A DNA stretch of 64,000 nucleotides from WSZJ01 sp964590435. Its GTDB lineage: Bacteria; Planctomycetota; MHYJ01; WSZJ01. The stretch lies in assembly GCA_964590435.1 (NCBI GenBank), contig CAZPWT010000073.1, forward strand, positions 10,102-74,101, written 5' to 3'. Positions within the stretch are counted from its first letter, which is position 1. Every line of letters starts with the position of its first letter. The notes under the pieces are model-generated. The model searched no databases. It was not told the origin of the DNA and worked only from the letters and a program-made list of their open reading frames with translations. Below are positions 24,995-33,391 of the stretch, piece by piece. The position numbers and the translations under genes are program-made.

Positions 24995-26593
24995 ATGCCC
25001 CCTCCCCTCCCGCCGCGCGACCCGCGCCAGGTCAGCAGTTCGCCGACGATCCCGAAGGCCGGCGCCGCGCGTTCGCGGGATTTCGACGTCGCGGAGCTCT
25101 ATCGCGGAATTGCGCCGACGGACGGCGAAAACGTGCCGATGGCGTCCGTGCCGCTCGACGACAAATTCCGGCAGGCGTACTACTGGATCGTCAACCACGC
25201 GATCATCACTCCGTACTACGACATCGAGTTCAACGAGGCCACGCCACGCGCCTTCCGGTTCGGCGGGGCGGGCACCGAGGTGCGCCTCCCGACAGCGCAC
25301 TCGTTCTCGTCATTCGTGCTCCTGCCGCTCCTGACTTTCGCCGGCCGCAAGAAGGCGCTCTTCGTCGGCGGCCCGGGACGCGGCAAGACCGCTTCCGCCC
25401 TCCTCATGGGCATCCTCGCCGGGTACTCGCTCAAGGAAATGCGCCGCGCGATGCAGCACGGGCAGCCGCAGATGACGGTGGCGGACCTGCTCGGTTCGCC
25501 CCTGCCGAAGGACCTGATCCAGGCCGACGACATGGAGAAGATCCGGATCGGGTGGCGGCAGTGGATCAGGATGCGCGTGAAGATCGTCGACGAGTACAAC
25601 CGCATCCCGACGCGGACGCAGTCGGCCCTGCTGACGCTGCTGGCGGACGGCTACGCGGAGGTCCTGGGCCAGACGATCGACTCCCCGGAGAGCGCGTGGT
25701 TCCTGACGGCCAACGACGACGCGGGCGGCGGGACCTACCAGGTGATCGAGGCGCTGAAGGACCGGATCGACGTCGTGATCAAGGCGCTGAACTTCAACCC
25801 GCGCTTCCTGTCCGACCTCCAGACGCGGATCGAGGACGGCGTGAAGCCCGAGTCGATGGTCCCGGCGGAGATCAAGTTCACGGAGCAGGAGCTGAACGCG
25901 GCGTACGACCAGATCCTGAAAGTGCCGATCCCGCGCGGCGTTCGGCGCCGGATCGAGTTTTTCGCGGCGCAGTTCGACTTCTGCGACCTCGCCGCGCTGG
26001 AGGTCGAGTACAAGTCGAAGGACACGATCCACCTCGCGGGGAAGACGCTCTCGGCGACCTGCGCGAACGACTGCGGGCGGGACAAGGTGAAGTGCCTGTG
26101 CAGCCAGACGGAGAACGGGCTGTCGGTGCGTGCGCTGATGACGCTGTTGACGTTCGCGAAGACGCTGGCGTGGTTCCGCGGGAATGCGGAAGTGTCGCCC
26201 GAGGACGTGCGGCAGATCGCCCCGTTCGTGCTGCACGAGAAGCTGCAGCCCAACCCGACGTCGCCGTACTTCGACAAGCAGGACGCGCAGATCTTCCGGA
26301 TCGACCGGATCGCGTGGCTGCGCAAGGCGTGGGACCTGGCGTGCGAGGAGTTCGTGAGGCTGAACCTCGACCGCGACGATCCCGTCGCGCAGATTGACGA
26401 GGAGTTCGACAAGGGGCTGGACGGCGTGCCCATGAAGGAAGTTGAGACGCAGATCGTGAAGATCGAGACGGTGCTGACGACGCTTTCGAAGAACTCGAAG
26501 CTGTATGCCCACGTGCACACGGACGTGTTGAAGCTGAAGTACTACCACCAGCGGTACTCGAACTACCGGAGGTGGTTGCAGACGCAGGGGTAG
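24995..26593 (+). CDS. MoxR-type AAA+ ATPase
   Basis: 532 aa. The AAA+ core has Walker A 'GGPGRGKTAS' (residues 125-134), Walker B 'VKIVDEYNRIP' (about 205) and sensor-1 'WFLTANDD'. The family signature 'NRIPTRTQSALLTLLADG' identifies MoxR. It is longer than standard MoxR (about 330 aa): there is an N-terminal extension (about 90 aa), a four-cysteine insertion ('CANDC...KCLC', about residues 352-370, possibly zinc-binding), and a C-terminal helical extension. MoxR ATPases act as chaperones with vWA proteins, and a vWA gene lies two genes downstream. The ATPase presumably remodels that partner. Confidence 0.88.
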   Translation: MPPPLPPRDPRQVSSSPTIPKAGAARSRDFDVAELYRGIAPTDGENVPMASVPLDDKFRQAYYWIVNHAIITPYYDIEFNEATPRAFRFGGAGTEVRLPTAHSFSSFVLLPLLTFAGRKKALFVGGPGRGKTASALLMGILAGYSLKEMRRAMQHGQPQMTVADLLGSPLPKDLIQADDMEKIRIGWRQWIRMRVKIVDEYNRIPTRTQSALLTLLADGYAEVLGQTIDSPESAWFLTANDDAGGGTYQVIEALKDRIDVVIKALNFNPRFLSDLQTRIEDGVKPESMVPAEIKFTEQELNAAYDQILKVPIPRGVRRRIEFFAAQFDFCDLAALEVEYKSKDTIHLAGKTLSATCANDCGRDKVKCLCSQTENGLSVRALMTLLTFAKTLAWFRGNAEVSPEDVRQIAPFVLHEKLQPNPTSPYFDKQDAQIFRIDRIAWLRKAWDLACEEFVRLNLDRDDPVAQIDEEFDKGLDGVPMKEVETQIVKIETVLTTLSKNSKLYAHVHTDVLKLKYYHQRYSNYRRWLQTQG

Positions 26594-26631
26594 AACGGCA
26601 GGGGATGCCCACACCCCCATCCCCTGCCGTT
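26594..26631 (+). repeat. AACGGCAGGGGATG hairpin between moxR and the next gene
   Basis: A perfect 14-bp inverted repeat (26594-26607 with 26618-26631), 10-nt loop, immediately after the moxR stop codon and followed by TTTT, so it looks like a Rho-independent terminator or attenuator. The next ATG is only 7 nt after the stem, leaving no room for a Shine-Dalgarno sequence. The same 14-mer, with minor variation, bounds the low-complexity spacer at 59063-59364. Confidence 0.75.
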
Positions 26632-26637
26632 TTCCCC

Positions 26638-27789
26638 ATGCCAACCCTCACCGCATCCTTCACCCGCGACTGGCTCTCCTCCCGCCGGGAAGAGCTCAAC
26701 GGGCGCTTTCGTATCGCGAGGCGTCGCTCGCCGTCGCTCGATGCCGACGCGGTGCTGGCGCTGTGCGCCGAGCTGCTGCCGCCGCTCGGCGGCGAGGGAG
26801 AGCCGGGCGCCGACGAGCTGCTGTCGACGGCCTACGGCCTCCTCCTGATCCACGCCGGCCGCGGAACGCTCGCGCCGCGCGGCGGTTCGAACCCCGCCAT
26901 TTCCACGCTCTTCCGCGTGACGTTGCCCGGGCTCCGCCCTCTCCTGCTCGCCCGCCCCCGGCTCCTCCCCGGCGCGCTCTCCAACGCCATCGAGAACCTC
27001 GGCGCGCGCGGCGAGGAATTCGCCCGGCGGATCGTCGAGGTGGCGACTCCGCTGCCGCGCCCCGGGGACCTGATGGACGCCGGGGCCGTGCTGGCGTGGA
27101 GGCTCGGTGAAGCGCGATTGCGGACGGAAGCGTTGAGGCTGGCGGAAGGGCTCCCGGCGGCCGTGACGCTGGCGGCGCTTCGGCTCCCCGGCTGGCCCAC
27201 CGAGGCCGCCGCGCTCGTGATCGCGGCGCTGCGGGCGGACGCCTGGCGGCGGCCCGAGGAAGCGATTGCGGCGGCGACGCTGGAGAAGCTGCCGAAGGCG
27301 TCCCCGCGGAAACTCGAGGATCTCCGCAAGCAACTGTCCTCGCCGCCGCGGGGGCTGCTGGCGTCCTGGAGCGCCCGTGGCCCGATCGGGAACTTCTCCG
27401 GGTTCGACGGCCATTTCGACGAGCCGCCGCTGCTGCTTGCGGCGCCCGAATCTTCACGGCACCGGCTCTGGGCGCTCGCCGCGAACGGCGCGTTCCGCCT
27501 CGACGCGGACGTCTACGGGTGGTCCTGCCGCCCCGACGCGGCCGCCGCCGACTACAAGCTGGGCGAGGTCAAGCCGCGCGGGTTCATCGCGTCGCTCCTT
27601 GGCTCCGGAGACGACGGCGGGCCGCGGCTCGCGCCGGACGGGACGCTGACGTTCGGGGGCGAGTCCGCGAAATTCCCCGACATGGCGGGCGCGTCGTCGT
27701 TCGTGGCGCGCGAGGACTTCGTAGCGTGGACGTCGCCGGACAGCCACCGGGTCCGGATCCGCGCCGCCGGCGGCACATCGGAGCACTGA
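26638..27789 (+). CDS. Uncharacterised protein of the MoxR-vWA cluster
   Basis: A 383-aa protein with no signal peptide. The N-terminal two-thirds is helical and Ala/Leu/Arg-rich ('RFRIARRRSPSLDADAVLALC', 'RPGDLMDAGAVLAWRLGEARLR'). The C-terminal third (about residues 240-383) is strand-rich with blade-like segments ('RLWALAANGAFRLDADVYGW', 'GTLTFGGESAKF'). Position between a MoxR ATPase and a vWA protein is that of the extra subunits of MoxR-vWA ternary systems (bpX-type), but I cannot assign a named domain. Translation may depend on the upstream hairpin, since no ribosome-binding site fits before the ATG. Confidence 0.6.
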   Translation: MPTLTASFTRDWLSSRREELNGRFRIARRRSPSLDADAVLALCAELLPPLGGEGEPGADELLSTAYGLLLIHAGRGTLAPRGGSNPAISTLFRVTLPGLRPLLLARPRLLPGALSNAIENLGARGEEFARRIVEVATPLPRPGDLMDAGAVLAWRLGEARLRTEALRLAEGLPAAVTLAALRLPGWPTEAAALVIAALRADAWRRPEEAIAAATLEKLPKASPRKLEDLRKQLSSPPRGLLASWSARGPIGNFSGFDGHFDEPPLLLAAPESSRHRLWALAANGAFRLDADVYGWSCRPDAAAADYKLGEVKPRGFIASLLGSGDDGGPRLAPDGTLTFGGESAKFPDMAGASSFVAREDFVAWTSPDSHRVRIRAAGGTSEH

Positions 27790-27794
27790 AGCGC

Positions 27795-29588
27795 GTGGCC
27801 AAGTCCACCGAAATACCCCCGGCGATCTCCGTGGAGGACCGCTGGCGCGCCGGATGGCCCGACGCGCTCGCCGCCTGGTCCCCCTACACCGTCCTCCGCG
27901 AGCCCGTCTACTTCAAGTCCGACCGCGAGGCCGGGAAGTCCGGCATGGCCGGGGAAATCGCCGCCATCCGCCTCGTCGATCAGGTCGTCATGGTCAACCT
28001 CGAGACCCTTCGCAAGAACGGCCTCGAGGACTTCGCCCTTCCCGTGCAGGCGCACGAGATCGGCCACCACGTGTTCGTGCCGGGCAATCTCTCGGATAAC
28101 GCGCGCATGCTCGCCGGGATCCGGCGCGAGCTCTACGGCCTCGAGGGCGACGTCGCGGCGATGGTCGCGAACCTCTACGGCGACCTCTTCATCAATGACC
28201 GCCTCCAGCGGCAAGGCGTCGATATCGCCGGCGTCTACCGCCAGCTCAACGCCATCGCGCCGCAACGAGAGGGAGGCTCCGCCGTCTGGAAGGTCTACAC
28301 GCGGGCCTACGAATACCTCTGGCGCCTCCCCCACGGCGACTTGTCCCCCGACGACGTCACCGCGGACATGGACGCCGACGCCGCCGTCATCTGCCGCCTC
28401 GTCCGCTTCTTCGCCTCCTCCTGGCTCCGCGGCGCACGGCGCTTCGCCGTCATCCTTTACCCGTGGCTCCTCGAGGACAAGAAGAACAGGAAGGCGTCGG
28501 AGTTCGTGAAGCGCGGGCTGCACGACACGCGCGGGGCGGGAATGGGCGCCGGGGGAAAGGACGCGGTCCCGGACGGGCTGGTGGAGGTGGGGGAAGAAGA
28601 GCTGGACGAGGGAGCGGAGTTCGATGCGGACCTCGGGGGAGAGGACACCGTCGGGAAATCGAAACACCGCACGCCGAAGCAGGCCAACACGGCTCCTTCG
28701 GCGGAGGGCACGGGGCGCCCGGGATCGCAATGCCGCGAGCCGTGGGAGTACGCCGACCTGCTCAAGACGCTGGGCGTGGAGCTGTCTCCGCACGAGGTCA
28801 CGACGCGCTACTACCGCGAGCGGGCTCTGCCTCACCTCCTCCCCTTCCCGCAGAAAAAACAGCCGCGGGCCGTGGAGCCGATGGCGGAGGGGTACGAATC
28901 GTGGGAGCCGACCGACGACCTCGGCGCGCTGGACGTCTTCGGGTCGATCTCGCGCTCGCCGACGGTGATCCCCGGGGTGACCACGGTGCAGCGGACCTAC
29001 GCCGACATCCCGGGCGCGGACCCGGCGAAGCGCCCGATGGACCTCGACATCTACGTCGACTCGTCCGGCTCGATGCCGAACCCTGCGCAGAGCATCAGCT
29101 ACCTCGCTCTCTGCGGCACGATCCTCGCCCTGTCGGCGCTTCGCGTCGGCGCGCGCGTGCAGGCGACGCTCTGGAGCGGCGCGGGGCAGTTCACGTGGAC
29201 GAGGGGGTTCGTGAGGGACGAGAAGGCGATCCTGGGAGTGATCACGGGGTGCCTGAACGGGAGCACGGCGTTCCCGCTGAACATCCTGCACCAGACGTAC
29301 AAGGACCGGAAACCGGACGACGTGCCGGTCCATATCGTGGTGATCTCGGACGACGGCGTGGACACGATGCTGCAGCCGTATGCGGCGGGGCTGACCGGCG
29401 AGACGGTCTCAAAGCTGGCGATCGAGAAGGCGCGCGGCGGGGGAACGCTCGTCCTCAACATCGCGGCCTCGAGCGTGCGCCGCCTCGACCCGCTGGCGAA
29501 ACTCGGCTACCGGATCCACGCGGTCCAGCAGTGGACGCAGCTCGTCGAGTTCGCCCGGCGATTCGTGCGCGAAAACTACGACGCGTAG
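27795..29588 (+). CDS. vWA protein with N-terminal zincin metalloprotease-like domain
   Basis: 597 aa from a GTG start, 5 nt after the previous stop. The N-terminal part contains 'VQAHEIGHHVF' (HEIGH at residues 87-91), a zincin HExxH motif with Glu and both His present. The C-terminal part is a vWA domain with MIDAS 'IYVDSSGSM' (D at about residue 422), the matching Thr region 'GSTAFPLN' and 'ISDDGVDTM'. Between them lie an acidic linker (about 255-295) and a variable region. MoxR ATPases usually activate or load vWA proteins, and here the vWA would be fused to a putative protease. Third gene of the cluster after the ATPase. Confidence 0.82.
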   Translation: MAKSTEIPPAISVEDRWRAGWPDALAAWSPYTVLREPVYFKSDREAGKSGMAGEIAAIRLVDQVVMVNLETLRKNGLEDFALPVQAHEIGHHVFVPGNLSDNARMLAGIRRELYGLEGDVAAMVANLYGDLFINDRLQRQGVDIAGVYRQLNAIAPQREGGSAVWKVYTRAYEYLWRLPHGDLSPDDVTADMDADAAVICRLVRFFASSWLRGARRFAVILYPWLLEDKKNRKASEFVKRGLHDTRGAGMGAGGKDAVPDGLVEVGEEELDEGAEFDADLGGEDTVGKSKHRTPKQANTAPSAEGTGRPGSQCREPWEYADLLKTLGVELSPHEVTTRYYRERALPHLLPFPQKKQPRAVEPMAEGYESWEPTDDLGALDVFGSISRSPTVIPGVTTVQRTYADIPGADPAKRPMDLDIYVDSSGSMPNPAQSISYLALCGTILALSALRVGARVQATLWSGAGQFTWTRGFVRDEKAILGVITGCLNGSTAFPLNILHQTYKDRKPDDVPVHIVVISDDGVDTMLQPYAAGLTGETVSKLAIEKARGGGTLVLNIAASSVRRLDPLAKLGYRIHAVQQWTQLVEFARRFVRENYDA

Positions 29589-29590
29589 CG

Positions 29591-30328
29591 CTACTTCTTC
29601 GCGCCCATCAGCGCCATCAGCTCGGCCCGCGCCGCGCTCCACGCGCTGATTCCCTTCGCCTGCGTCGAAACGGACTTCTCGAACGCCGACTTCGCGCCGT
29701 TCCGGTCCCCGGACACCAGCCGGTGCTGCGCGGCGAAGTACCACGCCTCGCAGCAGCGCTCGGGGCTGGAGGGCGAAGGGTTCCCGTCGATTTCCGCGAG
29801 GAACTCCTTCTCGGGGATGGTCCCCCCGAGGAAGGAGCCGATGCGGAGGGCCCAGGGGGCAGGGGGCGGGTCGACGCGGCGCGCGAAATGGGCGTTGAGG
29901 TCCTTGGTGACGCCGGGGGCCTGCCCTGTCCGGGAGCGGACGACCCAGAGCCGCAGCCACGCGTTGTCCTCGTGGTTCCCGGACAGCCCGACGTTCAGGG
30001 CCTTGCTGAGGTCCGCGGCGGCGCGCGCAAAATCGAGAAGGATCGTGTACGCGTACCCGCGCAGGCACCAGGCGCGCGCGAGCGTCGGGTCCATCTTGAT
30101 CGCCTCGGCGAAGTCGCTGATCGCCGCCTGCGTTTCGCCACGGTGAAGCCGGTCCACGCCGCAGTTCAGGAACGCGGCGGCCAGCGACGGCGCCAGCACC
30201 GCCGTGTCCTCCGCCTCCGTGAACTCCCCGCCCGGCGCCTTCTTTCGCGCAGGCGCGACGGCCCCCGGACCGCCCGCGGGGCGGATCAATGGAGGATTCG
30301 TCGGAGTGTCTTTGGGTCTGTCAGTCAT
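29591..30328 (-). CDS. TPR-containing protein
   Basis: 245 aa with no signal peptide; the Pro/Ala-rich N-terminal 45 residues are followed by TPR units ('FLNCGVDRLHRGETQAAISDFAEAIKMDPTLARAWCLRGYAYTI', 'DFARAAADLSKALN', 'SAFEKSVSTQAKG'). Convergent with the vWA gene; the two stops are 2 nt apart with no terminator between. Probably a protein-protein scaffold. Divergent from the gene at 30441. Confidence 0.7.
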   Translation of the reverse strand: MTDRPKDTPTNPPLIRPAGGPGAVAPARKKAPGGEFTEAEDTAVLAPSLAAAFLNCGVDRLHRGETQAAISDFAEAIKMDPTLARAWCLRGYAYTILLDFARAAADLSKALNVGLSGNHEDNAWLRLWVVRSRTGQAPGVTKDLNAHFARRVDPPPAPWALRIGSFLGGTIPEKEFLAEIDGNPSPSSPERCCEAWYFAAQHRLVSGDRNGAKSAFEKSVSTQAKGISAWSAARAELMALMGAKK

Positions 30329-30440
30329 AGTTCGAACCGCGGCGTATCCTGAGCGAAGAAAGCCAAACGATCAAGCCCGAACGGAATCCGTCAATAACCT
30401 GGAACAGAAAGCGCCCGTCGCGCCGCGGCCGGACGCTAAC

Positions 30441-32162
30441 ATGCGCGGCATGATACGCGACGTCCGCAGGGAAGACGCAAGCCTTAGAATCGACGACGCG
30501 GGGCAAGTCATCGCCCTCGACTGCCCCGAAGACGTCACCTGGGGCGACCCCGGGCTCGCCAAGTCCGTCACGGCGCTCGGCCACTCCGGCTTCGTCTCCG
30601 CCTCCATCCTCGCTTCCAAGGCCAAGGCCTTCGACGACGGGCTCATCGCGGCCGTCGAGCTCGCGGCGGAAAAGGGATCCGGGAGCTTCGCGGGCAAGGA
30701 AGCGCTCCTCGCGACTTTGTCCGCCGCCCTCGGCCAAGGACCGGCCGCCCCGCTCCTCCACGCCGCGCGCCAGCTGGGCTCCGGGGTCGCTTCCCCCTCC
30801 CCCGCCGCCGCGAAGCTCGCCGCCGATTTCCTCGCCGACGAGCGCGCCTCCAAACCCCTCGGCTTCTACACCTGGTCCCCCGCGCTTGAAGCGATCTTCC
30901 GCCAGGACCGCTTCCTGCAGCAGGAATTCCCAGACGAGGCCTCCTTCCTCGACGCGGCGCGGGCGATCCGCGCCGACGCGGCGCTTCGCCGCGGGTACGA
31001 AGCGTGGATGTCGCTCAACGAGCGCCTGACCAACCCGTTCACGCGTCCCGACCTGCGCCGCGCCCTTGCGGCGCTCGACGCCGGGAAGGCCCCCGCCTTC
31101 GAGCGCGGCGTCGCGTTCGCGCCGCCCTCCGAATCGCCGGAGGGCGCGCTGGTGAAGCGGCTCTTCGGAAACGCGCCGATCCCCGAGGGATTCAACCTGG
31201 CCGACCGGCTGATCGAGGAAATCCGCAAGGGCGGCGTGGACCTCTCCCCCGCCGCGAACTCGGGCTGGTACGACCGCATCGCGTGGTCGCTTGAGACGCT
31301 CGCGGCGCCCGACCGCGGCCCGGAGGCGGCGAAGCTCGAGCTGTCGAAGGAGTATCGCGCGACGCTGGAAGCGCTGTTCAAGGGGATCCTGGCGCTCGCC
31401 CGCGAGTCGCACGTCAAGCAGCTCGAGGAGCCGCGTGCCGGCTGCGGGCCGCCGCGGCCGAAGCTCCGGCCCGAGCTCACGGTCGAGCCGCTTCCGACGC
31501 ACTACCTGCGCCGGGCGATCGGGTACCGGCACGTGCGGGGTGTCCTGGAATCGGCTTTCGGCGCCGCGGCACTGCGCGACCTTCGCCGGCAGTCGGAGGA
31601 AGGGCCGTCCGGCGTGCCGCTGGCCGACGAGCTTCTCGCCATCGAGCAGCTTTTCTTCGGCGCCCACGCCGTCGCGTGCGCCGAGATCGGCCTTCCGGTC
31701 GACGCGCAGGCGCCGCAGTCAGCGGCGGCGGAGTTCGCGCGGTGGGCGAAGGAACTCGCCGGGGACCCGGATCTGAAGCAGGACAACCGGATGATGGTGC
31801 CGGTCTTCTTCGACGTGCAGCGCCGGCAGACGAAGGTGTGGGCGTTCCTCGGTTGGAGGAGCCGTCCGCTGGAGGCGACGTTCGCGAAGCCGCCGAAAGT
31901 CGAAGTGACGGGAGTTGCCGAGAAGAAGGGGTGGTTTGGATTCGGGGGCCGGAAGGCGGAGGCGCCGGCGATCGAGTTCGAGAGTGCGAGGTACAACCTG
32001 GTTTATCCGGTGACGGCGGAGGTTTACGTCACGAGGAGGATGAACAGGGAGGAATTCCGCGCGCTGTGTGATCGGAGAAAGGGGGTCGAGGAAATATTGG
32101 CCGGGCTTCGGGGAGACAACGACCACGAAATGAAAAACGAAAAGGGAAAAACGAAAAAGTAA
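30441..32162 (+). CDS. Large uncharacterised cytosolic protein
   Basis: A 573-aa protein, mostly helical, with no signal peptide or recognisable motif. Distinctive stretches are 'GFYTWSPALEAIFRQDRFLQ' and 'PLPTHYLRRAIGYRHVRGVL', and a C-terminal strand-rich region 'MMVPVFFDVQRRQTKVWAFLGWRSRPLEA'. The last 12 codons (HEMKNEKGKTKK) are encoded by the left arm of the heptad-repeat palindrome at 32126-32247, so the native C-terminus may have been extended by that element. The start is uncertain; ATG at 30450 is an alternative. Its position suggests it belongs with the MoxR cluster, separated by the opposing TPR gene. Confidence 0.6.
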   Translation: MRGMIRDVRREDASLRIDDAGQVIALDCPEDVTWGDPGLAKSVTALGHSGFVSASILASKAKAFDDGLIAAVELAAEKGSGSFAGKEALLATLSAALGQGPAAPLLHAARQLGSGVASPSPAAAKLAADFLADERASKPLGFYTWSPALEAIFRQDRFLQQEFPDEASFLDAARAIRADAALRRGYEAWMSLNERLTNPFTRPDLRRALAALDAGKAPAFERGVAFAPPSESPEGALVKRLFGNAPIPEGFNLADRLIEEIRKGGVDLSPAANSGWYDRIAWSLETLAAPDRGPEAAKLELSKEYRATLEALFKGILALARESHVKQLEEPRAGCGPPRPKLRPELTVEPLPTHYLRRAIGYRHVRGVLESAFGAAALRDLRRQSEEGPSGVPLADELLAIEQLFFGAHAVACAEIGLPVDAQAPQSAAAEFARWAKELAGDPDLKQDNRMMVPVFFDVQRRQTKVWAFLGWRSRPLEATFAKPPKVEVTGVAEKKGWFGFGGRKAEAPAIEFESARYNLVYPVTAEVYVTRRMNREEFRALCDRRKGVEEILAGLRGDNDHEMKNEKGKTKK

Positions 32163-32247
32163 AACAGCTCGCGAATGCGGTTCAGTTGATCACGACACCT
32201 TCGTTCCGGCTTTTCGTTTTTCCTTTTTAGTTTTTCATTTTTCGTTT
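32126..32247. repeat. Heptad-repeat palindrome, locus B (overlaps a C-terminus)
   Basis: Inverted repeat between convergent genes. Left arm 32128-32157 and right arm 32211-32240 match at about 28 of 30 positions. Left arm units are 7-nt NNgaaaa-type (atgaaaa, acgaaaa, gggaaaa, acgaaaa, agtaaaa); the right arm is the complement. Here the heptads are A/T-rich, unlike the G-rich ones at locus A, while the arm architecture is the same. The left arm includes the last 11-12 codons and stop of the gene ending at 32162. Confidence 0.85.
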
Positions 32248-32263
32248 CCTGGCCGTTTTTCGC

Positions 32264-33247
32264 CTAGAACACCCTCGCGGTTCCCCCCCTCTTCGTCGCT
32301 TCATCCAGCAGCTTCCCAATCAGCGGCACGTAGCGAAATCCCCCCAGCCGCGCGGCCCGCGCGAATTCGCTTCGAATCTCCAGGTAAGGATTGGGGTTCA
32401 CCTCGATCACGAACGGCTCGTCGAGCTCGTTCACGCGGATGTCGACGCGCGCGTAGCTCCGGACCTGGCAGGCGCGGCAGGCCTCGCGCGCCGTGTGCTC
32501 GATCTTCCGCCGCAGCCCGGCCGACATCGCGCGCACCCGGTCGACCTGCGTCCCCTTGTACGCCTTCGACTTCGTGTAGAACTTCGCCGCGCGGCCCATG
32601 ATGTGGAGCTTGCGCGCGCCGAGGCCGGAAAAATCGACCTCGAGAAGCGGCAGCACCCTGTCGAACAGGACGGCGGCGTAGATTTCCCGGCCGCGGATGT
32701 ATTCCTCGGCGAGCACCGCGTCCTTCGTCGTCTTGAGCAGGTGCTTCACCCGCGTCTGCATCTCGTCCCACGTCTTCACGAACGACACGTCGCCGATCGA
32801 GAGCGACGCATCGCTGCGCATCGGCTTCACGAACATCGGAAAATTCAGGTGCCCGCCGACGAGGTCCGGCTTCTCGCGCGTGAACACCGCGAATTCCGGA
32901 TAGGCGATGTTGTGGAACTCGTAGAGCTTCTTCGAGAGAGCCTTGTCGCCTGCCAGCGCCAGCCCGAGGGACGAATTCCCCGTGAAGGGAATCCCCAGCA
33001 GCTCCAGCACCGCCGCGACCCGCGACTCCTGCTTCCCGTCGCCGCGCCATTCCTCGCACAGGTTGAAAATCACGTCGGGCGCAGCCTTGCGGATCCCCGC
33101 CACGAGCGCGTCGAGTTCGAGCGGCACCGGGAACGGGACCGGCGCGTGGCCGAGGCGGACGAGGGCGCGCGCGACCTGGAGGACGACGATGTCAGGTTTG
33201 CGGCCGCCGGGCGTGTAGGGCGAGTAGAGAACCAGGACTCGTTTCAT
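32264..33247 (-). CDS. ATP-grasp enzyme, D-Ala-D-Ala-ligase-like
   Basis: A 327-aa protein of the ATP-grasp superfamily. The N-terminal Rossmann-like part ends with 'NLCEEWRGDG'; then 'GIPFTGNSSLGLALAGDKALSKKL' matches the Ddl-type 'GIPYTGSGVLASALAMDK' region. The ATP-grasp core has 'FPMFVKPMRSDASLSIG' and metal-binding 'FVIEVNPNPYLE'. It is expected to form a peptide or amide bond using ATP; the substrate is not deducible. It lies upstream of a gene for a putative zinc metallopeptidase on the same strand, a pairing I believe is recurrent. Heptad palindromes flank both sides of this gene (loci B and C). Confidence 0.82.
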   Translation of the reverse strand: MKRVLVLYSPYTPGGRKPDIVVLQVARALVRLGHAPVPFPVPLELDALVAGIRKAAPDVIFNLCEEWRGDGKQESRVAAVLELLGIPFTGNSSLGLALAGDKALSKKLYEFHNIAYPEFAVFTREKPDLVGGHLNFPMFVKPMRSDASLSIGDVSFVKTWDEMQTRVKHLLKTTKDAVLAEEYIRGREIYAAVLFDRVLPLLEVDFSGLGARKLHIMGRAAKFYTKSKAYKGTQVDRVRAMSAGLRRKIEHTAREACRACQVRSYARVDIRVNELDEPFVIEVNPNPYLEIRSEFARAARLGGFRYVPLIGKLLDEATKRGGTARVF

Positions 33248-33275
33248 TCGCCGCGGATCTTAGCATGACGCAAGG

Positions 33276-33387
33276 CAGTGGCCAGTTGCCAGCGGCCAGC
33301 GGCCGGGAACGACAAATCGAATGTCGGCCGGATCAAGTCAGGTTTCGTGGCCTTGACTGGACGCTGGCCGCTCGACGCTGGCCACTG
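33276..33387. repeat. Heptad-repeat palindrome, locus C
   Basis: Inverted repeat in the spacer between two minus-strand genes. Left arm 33276-33304 and right arm 33359-33387 match at about 24 of 29 positions. Left arm units are cagtggc, cagttgc, cagcggc, cagcggc; right arm units gctggcc, gctcgac, gctggcc, actggca, again period 7. The 54-nt loop (33305-33358) is of mixed composition. No ORF. Confidence 0.75.
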
Positions 33388-33391
33388 GCAC

